Assembly (NCBI GenBank): GCA_039566865.1
Contig: CM076957.1
Coordinates: forward strand, 10,735,896-10,799,895
DNA: 64,000 nucleotides
DNA from: Aurelia coerulea
Taxonomy: Eukaryota; Cnidaria; Scyphozoa; Semaeostomeae; Ulmaridae
Direction of reading: 5' to 3'
Below, one piece after another: positions 55,382-64,000 of the stretch. The translations under genes were made by a program, and so were the position numbers. How positions within the stretch are numbered: position 1 is the stretch's first letter; each line of letters begins with the position of its first letter. The notes under the pieces were generated by a model. That model saw only the letters and a list, made by a program, of their open reading frames with translations. It had not been told where the DNA came from and made no database searches.

Positions 55382-55495
55382 GTCTTTTGTAATTAGACTT
55401 TTGTAAATATTCTGTATAGTTGGCCTTAATTAGCTTAACGCTATTTTCTTAGCTAAGTTTATTATTTATTATTATTATACACAGCAGCCTCAAAC
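55382..55495 (+). other. LINE 3' UTR and TTATTA tail
   Basis: Short 3' UTR with TTTTGTAAATATTC and GTTGGCCTTAATTAG, ending in a run of TTATTATTATTAT. Such a short ATT-type tail is typical of L2/CR1-group LINEs. Confidence 0.75.
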
Positions 55496-55532
55496 ACTTT
55501 TTCTGAAAACTTTGTTAACTGGGGTGTATATA

Positions 55533-56114
55533 CCGGGTGCACCAAAAAAACTATGCACGTTTGGCAGGCCACAATAAATCGTACAATCAATGGATTTTGA
55601 TGATTTATGACTTAATCGTTACCAGAATGTCTGAATTAGATACTGAGATTTTTTGCAAATTTTTTCATTTTCAATTTTTAGAGCTAGAGCAAGTTTCCTA
55701 AAATTTCAGTTTTCGAAAACAATAAAAAACATCGATCAAGTTTTCTAAATGATCGACATGAATGGACAAAGAGAGAACTTGTTCGTGGTGATTTGCAACT
55801 CAGAAATCGACCAATTGTAATCTGCTGTACAAGAGTTCCTGCTAAACCCCCAAATCCCCCTGAAACGTTTTCTCTTTGTTCATTCATGTTGAACATTTGA
55901 TCGACGTCTTTTGATCGTTTTCAATGTTTTCGAAAAGGAACATTTTAAGAAACTCGCTTCTAGCTCTAAAACAGAAAACGGAAAAATTTGCAAAACGTCC
56001 TAGAATCTAATTCAGGCTTTCTGCTAAAGATTAAGTCATAAATCTTTAAAATCGGTCCAGTGTACGATTTATTGTGGCCTGCCAAACGTGCATAGTTTAT
56101 TTTGGCGCACCCGG
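55533..56114. mobile_element. Mariner-type fold-back MITE
   Basis: 582 bp, flanked by TA (55531-55532, 56115-56116). Ends CCGGGTGCACC and GGCGCACCCGG, with inverted arms over most of its length (GTTTGGCAGGCCACAATAAA on the left recurs inverted on the right). Same end type as the MITE at 48998 but a different body. Confidence 0.88.
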
Positions 56115-56400
56115 TATTAGAATTGTATTTTATATTTTCCATTTTAAATTGGGAAACGGGGTTGAGAGGGCTAGCTAATTTTGAAGGGAAACAAAACTCA
56201 TGGGATGGGATGCAGGTAGTGGGAGGGAGATTAAATAGATTTAAATTTTGCGAAATGACAGGGATAGCAAACGACTCTAGCCAACTTATGAGACAAGTAT
56301 CTATGAATACTGGCTCCATTGCTCTAGTACAAAACAGAACATCTCCCCCAAAAGAATTTCCTAAGTTTACAAAAAACTTTTCAAATAATATTGCCAATAC

Positions 56401-56931
56401 TTGGGTTTTTGTATCGGATTTTTTACTATTGGTTCTGCGGGCAATCTCAAACACCTCTTCAGAAGAAAAAGAATAACAGGCTGGTTTCCAAAGCAGAGAC
56501 AGCTATGTTGGCCAAGTTTGCTACTCACCTTTCTGATAGTTTTCACAAATGAAAAAGGAAACAAAAACCCTTACAACTTCATAAAAAATCAACAAAAGCA
56601 TGAATTATTTACAAATAAGAGCTTATCTCTCATTAGCAATGTTAGATCGGATTGCATGCAGGAACAATTATCGGTTTGGGCAATTTCTGATTTAAAATTC
56701 AGAAATAATAAATCTTTCATGAAATTTGATATGTTACTGTCAGGTGATATTCATCTCCACCCAGGACGTTCTAAAATTTGTCAAACCTGTAACAAATCAG
56801 TAAGAAAAGGCCTCACATGCACACAATGTGGTTTCTGGGTTCGCAAAAGATGTGACCAGATATCTGATACAGAATTTGCAACTCTATCCATATTTCTAGA
56901 AAATCAATCTAGGTACACTCGCTTGTCTTGA
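56401..56931 (+). pseudogene. Second LINE: N-terminal zinc-finger part
   Basis: Ends with LLSGDIHLHPGRSKICQTC… and a C-x2-C…C-x2-C pattern resembling a PHD-like finger, as found upstream of the endonuclease in L2-type ORF2 proteins. The distal His is replaced (VRKRC). Upstream (56102-56476) is coding-like in another frame and may be degraded sequence of the same LINE; not certain. Confidence 0.55.
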
Positions 56932-57000
56932 AAGAATGGCATCAAGGCTAACCTTTGGCAAGAGCTGCCATTTGCGGATGGAGGCTCTGCTGATGACCCC

Positions 57001-57770
57001 TTGCCTGACAGTATTGAAGAACAACTATTGCCCATTGAAGATATTAATGAAACCATTCAAGAACCATCTGAAGACTGTATATGGAATCAATTTGCAAAAA
57101 GAGGCTTGCACTTTCTTAACCTTATTATTAATAGTCTATTGCCGAAAATTGATGAGTTGCGCCTCATTGGAAAAAATTCAAGTGCTGCCATAATTGGAAT
57201 TACTGAATCAAAACTAGATAAAACTATATTAGACAATGAAATCAAAATTGATGGTTATGAACAGAAAAGATCTGACAGAAATAGGCAAGGTGGTGATGTT
57301 GCTTGCTATATCAGAAAAGATGTGTCTTTCAATGTTAGAGAGGATTTTTCACCAGACCTCGAAAATATATTTTTTGACTTGCTTTTGCCAAAATCCAAAC
57401 CAATCCTCATTGGCAACCTTTACAGACCCCCTGACTCGAATGGTTTCCTAAACAAGCTCAACATAGCCATTTCAAAACAAAAAATTCTGATAATCAAGAA
57501 GTTTTTATCCTGGGAGACCTGAATATCGACCTGAGAAACAGTAAAAAGAATAATTCAAATGGGATTAAGTGCTACAAAGAATTCTGCTCCCTTCACGGGC
57601 TTGTTCAACTGATCCGAGAGCCAACACACATAACCGAAAAATCTGAAACTCTATTAGACCATATAATCTCTAATTCCAGTCAAAACGTTTCCCAGCATGG
57701 TGTCCTCAATTTAGGCATATCTGACCACCTAATGATCATAAATACGTTAAAATCCGCTCACTGAAAAATT
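57001..57770 (+). pseudogene. Second LINE: endonuclease domain, frameshifted
   Basis: Recognisable blocks: LHFLNLIINSLLPKIDELR, IIGITESKLD, RQGGDVACYIRKDVSF, LIGNLYRPPDS. After a frameshift near 57505 come GDLNIDLRN, REPTHI, LLDHIISNS and LGISDHLMI. Several indels and stops make it non-functional. Same superfamily as the first LINE but clearly a different lineage. Confidence 0.8.
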
Positions 57771-57802
57771 ACAGCAGAGAACTTTTTCTGAACAAACTCA
57801 AA

Positions 57803-58646
57803 TTGGTCAAATTCCCAAATTATTTTGAGTATATTGATATCAAAGTTGCATATTCTCACTTCTTACAAGTAATTATTTCCGTTATCGATGAAATAGCACC
57901 ATTAAAAGAGATACGCATAAGACATAATATGCAAGAATGGATGGACGAGGAAGTTCTTGAAGGGATCAGGGTTCGTGACAAGCTGCTTTCCAAATTTAAG
58001 AAGACAAAAAGTCACATCGACCATGTAAATTTCAGAAAAGCTCGAAACAATGTTTTGTCTTTTGTAAGGAAGAAAAAGAAAACTTGTTTTGTTGGTAAAA
58101 AGCCTCAAATCACTGGGACTACCTTCCAAACAAGACAAAACCCTCAAAGATCTGCCTAAAAAGGCCTAAAAAAGATGGCGAACATTGTTTCGATGATAAA
58201 ATTAATTCCAATATTTTCAAAAATTTCTTTTCAAATTTGGCTAAAGAACTGGTGAATAAGCTACCAAACCCACCCCGTAAATGTGGGACACAAATTGTCA
58301 AAAATATTACAAGCACCTCAACCTTGGAAGAAAAACATTCCAGCTACATCATGCAAGTGAAGAAAATGTTCTAAAACTTTTGGAGCAAGTAAATCCCTCC
58401 AATGCAGCAGGACTTTACAACCTTGCAGGAAAATTCCTCAAAGACGGTGCACCAATTTTGGCAAAACCAATTACGGAGCTATGCAATCTTTCTATCTCCC
58501 TATCACGCTTTCCAGATGATTGCAAGCAAGCTAAATTAAAACCACTTTTCAAAAAGGGTAGCAAAGACGAACCAAAGAATTATAGAACAATCTCACTTTT
58601 ACCGCAGATTTCTAAGGTAATTGAAAAAATTGTCCACAAACAGAAA
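57803..58646 (+). pseudogene. Second LINE: linker and RT N-terminal part
   Basis: Linker (EWMDEEVLEGIRVRDKLLSKF) followed, after frameshifts near 58150-58300, by RT blocks: NPSNAAGLYNLAGKFLKDGA, KQAKLKPLFKKGSKDEPKNY and RTISLLPQISKVIEKIVHKQ. Interrupted by the MITE at 58655. Confidence 0.8.
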
Positions 58647-58654
58647 CAAGAATA

Positions 58655-58958
58655 CCCGGGGGGGGTGTATTTGACTTTCAATTGTACGGGGATGTGCACT
58701 CCAAGAAAAAAAACTTTCACCCGGCTTTAGAAATTTTCCCTCGAAATGATGGCCGGCTTTAGAAAAAATCGGCGAAAAGCATACCCTTAAATGTAAAAAT
58801 TCGTCAAAAACAATCAAATAACGCTTTTGACAACCGGCCTTTGAAAATTTGCCTTCTTTCGATACCCAACGTTAGAAAAAAGAGGTGAAAACCCCAAAAC
58901 GATACCCGGAAAGGAGTGCACATCCTGTCACCAAAATATACTAAGTAGCCCCCCCCCC
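58655..58958. mobile_element. hAT-like MITE in the second LINE
   Basis: 304 bp, flanked by CAAGAATA (58647-58654 and 58959-58966). Ends are a G-run and a C-run, with GATGTGCACTCC near the left end (about 58692) matched by GGAGTGCACATC near the right (about 58914). An 8-bp duplication fits hAT. Confidence 0.8.
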
Positions 58959-58966
58959 CAAGAATA

Positions 58967-59534
58967 CCTGGATACGAACAAAATTCTTTATCGATCCCAG
59001 TCTGGTTTCGTCCTTACCACTCAACAGAAACCTGCTTATCATACCTAAGTGACAAAATCATACATGGATTTGAAAATAGTATGTTTACTGGCATTACATG
59101 ATACTAATCGATTTACAAAAGCATTTGACACGATTGATCACGAAATCTTCCTTGAAAAAATGATACATCTTGGCTTTGCCGATTCAGTAATATCTTGGTT
59201 TAGGTCTTACTTAACAAACCGAACATTCTTTGTAAACATAGGAAAAGAGACCTCGTCACCTGGGAAATTATCATGTGGAGTTCCGCAAGGTTCTATTCTT
59301 GGCCCACTTATTTTCCTCTTGTATGTCAATGATATGCCTCAGGCAGTTGACTCTGACCTTCTTTTATATGCAGATGACTCCTGTCTTGTATTCAGTGACA
59401 TTAACGTCAATGAAATAGAAAAGCAACTGAATAAAAATTTCAACTCCCTTTGTGATTGGTTTGTTGATAACAAACTAAGGATTCACTTTGGAGAGGACAA
59501 AGCAAAGTCTATACTTTTTGGTAGGCAAAATTGA
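58967..59534 (+). pseudogene. Second LINE: RT palm with YADD
   Basis: After a short decayed join (QSGFVLTTQQ), the palm is well preserved: TKAFDTIDHEIFLEKM, CGVPQGSILGPLIFLLYVND and LLLYADDSCLVF. TGA at 59532-59534 is followed by more LINE sequence in another frame. Confidence 0.88.
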
Positions 59535-60127
59535 CATCAAAATCAAACAACACACCTCAGTAACGTATCTAGGAGGTATTCTTGACGAAATCCTGTCCGG
59601 TGAACTAATGGCCACCAGGACCCTGGGTAAAATCAATGGCAAGCTAAGGTTCCTCTATAGAAAGCAAAAATTTTCTTGATTTCTCTCTTCGTAGGTTACT
59701 AGTAAATGCACTAATCCAACCCCACTTTGACTATGCATGCAGTGCTTGGTTTCCATTGATTAATAAAAGGCTAACCAAAAAAATTCAATCAGCTCAAAAT
59801 AAATGTATCAGGTTCTGTTTGAATCTAAATAATAGAGCACATATATGAATCAAAGAATTTAAAGATATAAATTGGCTCCCCACTAAAGAGAGATTTGAAC
59901 AATGCATTGCTACGAACGTTTTCAAATTTTTTGACAAATCAGCCCCATCTTATATGTCAGAGATACTCTTACCAGTTGGTCAAAAGCCGAATCACTCGAA
60001 GATCTAAAAACAATTTAAATCAATTCGAAAGAGTAACACAGGACAAAGTGGTCTCTCCTTCCTAGGACCTAAAATCTGGAACAGTCTACACTCTGACCTA
60101 AAATCTGCCAAGAACGTTAACAGTCAA
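59535..60127 (+). pseudogene. Second LINE: thumb and C-terminal remains
   Basis: Fragments in shifting frames: KQHTSVTYLGGILDE, LVNALIQPHFDYACSAWFPL, FEQCIATNVFKFF and GPKIWNSLHSDLKSAKNVN. Several stops. Ends abruptly at about 60127 where a different LINE begins. Confidence 0.7.
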
Positions 60128-60868
60128 TGTGGTTCAGATGACTGATAGTGTGAAACTATTGGGTATTACAATCGACTCAAAACTAAGCTTCAAGCAGCAT
60201 GTAAAGTCAATATGCAAAAAGACGTCAAACAAAATTGGAGCCTTTTCTAGGATTGCTCCAAATCTTGACTATGAGAAAAGCATCATATTATACAATTCCT
60301 TTATACTGTCTAATCTCAATTACTGTCCATTGATCTGGATGTTCTGTGGGAAAACATCGAACGATGATATCAATAGACTTCATAAACGTGCTCTGAGAGT
60401 GCTGCTAGATGACTATGGGTCTACGTTTGAAGAGCTCCTTCATAAGAGAGGCGAACACACAATACATACAAGAAACTTGCAAAAGCTAATGCTTGAGGTC
60501 TACAAATGCTTAACCTCTGGAAATCCTTCCTTCTTATGGGACCTCTTCAAACGTAAACCCATAAATTATAATTAGAGTATAGGATCTCGTCCAACTTCCA
60601 AATACGAGGACTCTGAGATACGGGAATGATTGTTTGTCATTTAGAGGAAGCATACTTTGGAACACACTCGCTGACACAATAAAATCTGCAAAAAGCAACA
60701 GTCAATTTAAAAACAGCATTAAAGATTGGACGGGATCCAATTGCAATTGTATGATATGTAGATAAAAGAGAACACTGTAAATAGGTAACACCAGTTGGCC
60801 TTTATTAGTTTATAAACTATTCCTTTAGCCAACTTTAAATAAATGTATTATTATTATTATTATTAAGA
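60128..60868 (+). mobile_element. 5'-truncated 3' end of a third LINE
   Basis: Begins inside the RT thumb (VKLLGITIDSKLSFKQHVKS) and runs through LSNLNYCPLIWMFCGK to 60575, then a decayed C terminus and a 3' UTR with GTTGGCCTTTATTAG, ending in an ATT microsatellite (60846-60868). Thumb sequence duplicates the role of the preceding LINE and its tail resembles that at 55382-55495, so this is a separate 5'-truncated insertion. Confidence 0.75.
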
Positions 60869-61155
60869 TTAAGGACAAATTTCTTTAAAGACCTACAAAA
60901 TCAAGAAAACAGCCCCTATGCATATTACTAAAATTCCAAAAACTACAAAGATTTGACACAAAAACTGAACGTTTTCTTTCAGTGACACCTCTGGAGGGAC
61001 CATTATGGAAACAAGGTCGCACTGACCTTTTAATGCTATCCCTGCCATTTTAACCTGGGGGCGTTTTTCAAATTAGATTCTAACCTTTATATCGGTATAT
61101 CGTACACATGTAATTAGATATCTCTTTTTTTTCCAAGTATTTTATAATAGACTTA
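60869..61155. other. Non-coding spacer
   Basis: AT-rich, no gene or repeat recognised. Confidence 0.4.
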
Positions 61156-61794
61156 GGGCGTATTCTTTTGGGCATCTGAAGTCTGCGAAGTCTTCTGAAA
61201 ACGGTAGACTTCGCAGACAAAAATGTCAGTTACCAAAAGAATGCACATTCTGAAAATGGTAGAGTTGGTAGACTTCGCAGAGAAAAATGCCAAAAGAATA
61301 CACATTCTGAAAACGGTAGAGTTGGCAGACTTCGCAAAGAAAAATCCCAAAAGAATGAGAATTCTGAAAGTTTGAGAGTTCAAATGTTGTGTTCGGCTGA
61401 GTGAATTGAAGCCATTGGAATGCATTGTACTTTTGTTTTGCAAATCCCAGAAGAAAAGAATTCATAATACTTCATTGTATTTTCAAATGTTTTGTAAACT
61501 TTTTCATTCACGAAACAACTAAGGCTCTTTGTGATCTCTCGGAAGTCTACCAGCTTCAGATGCAGAAGGTTTCCAAGGCCTTGGAAGTCTACCGTTTTCA
61601 GTAGAGCCCAAAAGAATACGTCAAAGATCTCTCGGAAGTCTACCGAAAACAGAATGACCAAAAGAATGAGCTTCCATAAAAAGTGATCTGAAGTCTGCGA
61701 AGTCTACCCTTTTCGGTAGAATGGCACCAAAAGAATGGGATTTTATCCTCTACCAACTCTACCGTTTTCAGAAGATGCCCAAAAGAATACGCCC
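61156..61794. mobile_element. PIF/Harbinger-type MITE
   Basis: 639 bp, flanked by TTA (61153-61155, 61795-61797). Ends GGGCGTATTCTTTTGGGC and its complement. The interior repeats the phrases CCAAAAGAAT and GGTAGACTTCGCAG many times in both orientations. The 3-bp TTA duplication and G-start ends fit Harbinger. Confidence 0.85.
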
Positions 61795-61797
61795 TTA

Positions 61798-62564
61798 GTT
61801 TTTAATTTTGATGGCAAATTTTACATGCATACATACAACATACATATATCAACGAACCCAAGAATGTTTCAAAGCTTCAGTAATTACCAGAAGTTATCAA
61901 GGAAAAGCTCAGCGACTGTGAGGCAATCTCGGTAGGCCCTCAATTTTGTGTATGCAATGCTGCTAGTGGCTAGGCCCTGTTATTCTACAATGAACTAAAT
62001 CAATATTTAACCATAAGACTTGGACAAGACTTTTGATTTATGTTTGCTTTGGAAACAATAAATGGGTAGTATCAAAATAAGTTAGAAATTGTTGGCTGTT
62101 GCAGTGAGTTGTTGTTGGATAGGGTTTATCAAATTTGTATGGAATATCGGTTGGACAAAAGAGGCTTTGTAGCAGTAGATTGTCTTACGAATAATGGCTG
62201 TTAATCATGAATTCCCAAACATATTTGGTTTGAATAAATTTGTTTTCCCCTCTGTGATGTAAAGAATGCACCCATAGAATCAGAGTCAATTGAGTCACCA
62301 ATTGAGTCATGCACCATTCATCACCTTTCTTCAAATGGGATATGTTTTTTATGGTGAAATTACTGCGGAGTTTTTCCCAAGCTCGTCCCAGGGCTTTTTG
62401 TCATATTCCCAATATGACAAAAGGCCCTGAGGACGAGGTTGGAGTTTGCAGTGTCCAACAGTAGTTTTTCATTTTATAAAGTCTTACATAAATTGTCATT
62501 GATTTTTTAAATGAGAAATCAAACTTTCAAGTAAAATAAAGGGTGTTGTCACGTTTTAAGCAAA
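61798..62564. other. Non-coding region
   Basis: No convincing gene. A small inverted pair around TCATATTCCCAATATGAC is near 62400. Confidence 0.4.
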
Positions 62565-62647
62565 ATTAAAGGGTGTGGCTCCAAACAATTTTCCCGGGGG
62601 CTAGCTGCCTTCGGCACCCGGCAGATTTGGACCTGGATCCGCCCCTG
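62565..62647. mobile_element. hAT-like right-end fragment
   Basis: GGGTGTGGCTCCAAACAATT…CCCGGGGGCTAGC…CCTGGATCCGCCCCTG matches the right end of the element at 51767-53382. I did not find a matching left end, so it may be truncated. Confidence 0.6.
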
Positions 62648-62980
62648 GAAAGTATTAAGAATGCTAACAGGTTGAAAATTTCCCAGTGGTGCAATCAGAT
62701 TCTCCTTTATCTATTTAATGGGCCTACTGCAGCGCCTTTTCCATTATCTGGAAATCTATGGTTGCATATGATGCTGCTAATGGGCACATTAAGCTTGTTT
62801 GCAGTTAAGGAGATGAGTATCAGTGGGATACAATCTTCACCTGTTGGCATCTTTCCATCCAGAGATTTGAGTAATTCTAAAACCCCTTGGTGCTCTACTT
62901 CATTGAACAAATGGATGGAAACTATCTGCAGGATTTTTTATGATGGCTAAAATGCTAGGATGTTAGAAGTTGAAAGGTTT

Positions 62981-63060
62981 TGTGGCGTAGTGGTGTAATC
63001 CTCTGACTTTGCAGCCAGAACAGTCAGACGAATAGAGTTTGATACCCGGTAGAGCCCCAC
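62981..63060 (+). mobile_element. tRNA-related SINE head
   Basis: A box-like TGGCGTAGTGG (62983-62993) and B box-like AGTTTGATACC (63036-63046) at tRNA-like spacing. It cannot fold as a good tRNA and reads as a diverged tRNA-derived SINE promoter. The 3' limit is unclear; an ATGACAAGGGG/CCCTTGTCA inverted pair follows. Confidence 0.5.
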
Positions 63061-64000
63061 TCCTTGAGTGTAATGACAAGGGGTTGTGGACTCAATTAGG
63101 TGTTCTCTATTTCTGTGATCCCAGCCCTTGTCACTAAAAAATGCAACTTCATCTTCAGGATGATTCTTCAGTTCAAGTACAAGGTGGACAGTTTTTCAAT
63201 CATCATCCATTGTCACAATGTCCCCAACATTACAAGGTTTCTTGCGACTTGTTTTCGCTGGGATATTTAGTATGTAATAATTATTAAATATTTCTGTCAA
63301 TTTTTTGACATCAGCAGTAATAATATTTTCATTTTTTATATCATTTTCTACTAGCTAGACCATTAAAATTATTGCTAGGAAAAAATCTTTGATAAGTTCA
63401 TGAGTTCCCAAAACGCCAGATCATAAATAATGCCACTTTCTATTTCTTGCTATATTAGCATGATCAGTTTTAAAACTTACTTATAATAAAATAGAGCTTT
63501 TTCTGAGTGCAAATCAAAAAATTGATCGCTTCCTACTCCATTCAAGTATCTGCTTAAATATTTGATCCGCTTGGCACTTTCTTGGTTTTGGGCCGGACTG
63601 ACAACTGGAGAAGCTTAGCACTGAATGATTGGAGTATTAGAAATAGTAATTGGAGTATTACGATACCGTCCTTGGTTGTGGGCTGTTGGCTGCACTTTGG
63701 AAATACATTACATACGATATACGTTGTATTGTGTCGAGGGTATACATACCTTCCTCTTATTCTGTCAGTTCGTAACCTGCCAAATATATTTGAGAAACAT
63801 CCGCAGCAGCTTTGGGAGCTCGTCATTTTGGTATTTTGCTGTTGTCACCTGCATAAAATTGGATTGGTAGCCAGTATGCCTTGGCAGAACTTGTTGCTAG
63901 ATCGCTGGATTGCTCACCTCTCTGATTGGTCAATAGAACAATAGGTTACTAAAACAAAGGAGCCATTACGAGGTCGAATATGAAAACGAGTTTGACTTAG
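63061..64000. other. Non-coding region to window end
   Basis: AT-rich; several short frames but none with recognisable domains or supporting context. Confidence 0.4.

Noticed and set aside
61153..61661. Minus-strand frames with repeated peptides
   Set aside because: They are by-products of the repeated modules of the Harbinger MITE.
62981..63060. Functional tRNA gene
   Set aside because: A and B box-like words are present but the arms do not pair as a tRNA; a SINE head is more likely.

Overview
The window is eukaryotic, AT-rich and almost entirely transposable elements. I recognise no bacterial feature and no convincing single-copy host gene. The mix (Tc1, piggyBac, P element, ISL2EU/Harbinger-like, Gmr1-type Ty3/gypsy, L2/CR1-type LINEs with an SGNH ORF1, and a Rep/SF3 helicase gene) fits an invertebrate metazoan. 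A cnidarian is my best guess, by inference only.

Left part (1-11.4 kb): the C-terminal end of a Tc1 transposase; a minus-strand HUH-Rep/SF3-helicase gene (982-2382) with iteron-like repeats beside it; a MITE (2958-3256); a 325-bp tandem duplication; and a complete piggyBac element (5677-11347). The piggyBac has TTAA duplications, an intact transposase, and ends built from ~150-bp satellite arrays in inverted orientation.

Middle (11.4-46.3 kb) is nested. A LINE ORF1 (coiled coil plus SGNH esterase) is cut into three exonic pieces by two tandem arrays of ~1-kb elements (12565-44100 and 44156-46293). Array A is split by an ISL2EU-type transposon (14063-37163, 168-bp terminal inverted repeats, AT duplication). 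This carries a THAP-repeat-DDE transposase and, on the other strand, a SAP-SWIM-YqaJ nuclease gene. The YqaJ gene is itself interrupted by a P element (32122-36824, 31-bp TIRs, 8-bp duplication) and by a tandem dimer of a Gmr1-like gypsy element (LTR-int-LTR-int-LTR, 21402-31861). At most joins the host reading frame is restored when the insert is removed, so the order of insertion can be read.

Right part (46.3-64 kb): the same LINE continues as SGNH domain, endonuclease and reverse transcriptase, and is broken by a composite insert, a hAT-like element and a TTAA element. After it come a mariner MITE, a second degenerate LINE (56.4-60.1 kb) broken by an 8-bp-duplication MITE, the 3' end of a third LINE, a Harbinger MITE, a hAT end fragment and a tRNA-related SINE head. 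No CRISPR array, rRNA gene or complete tRNA gene was seen.
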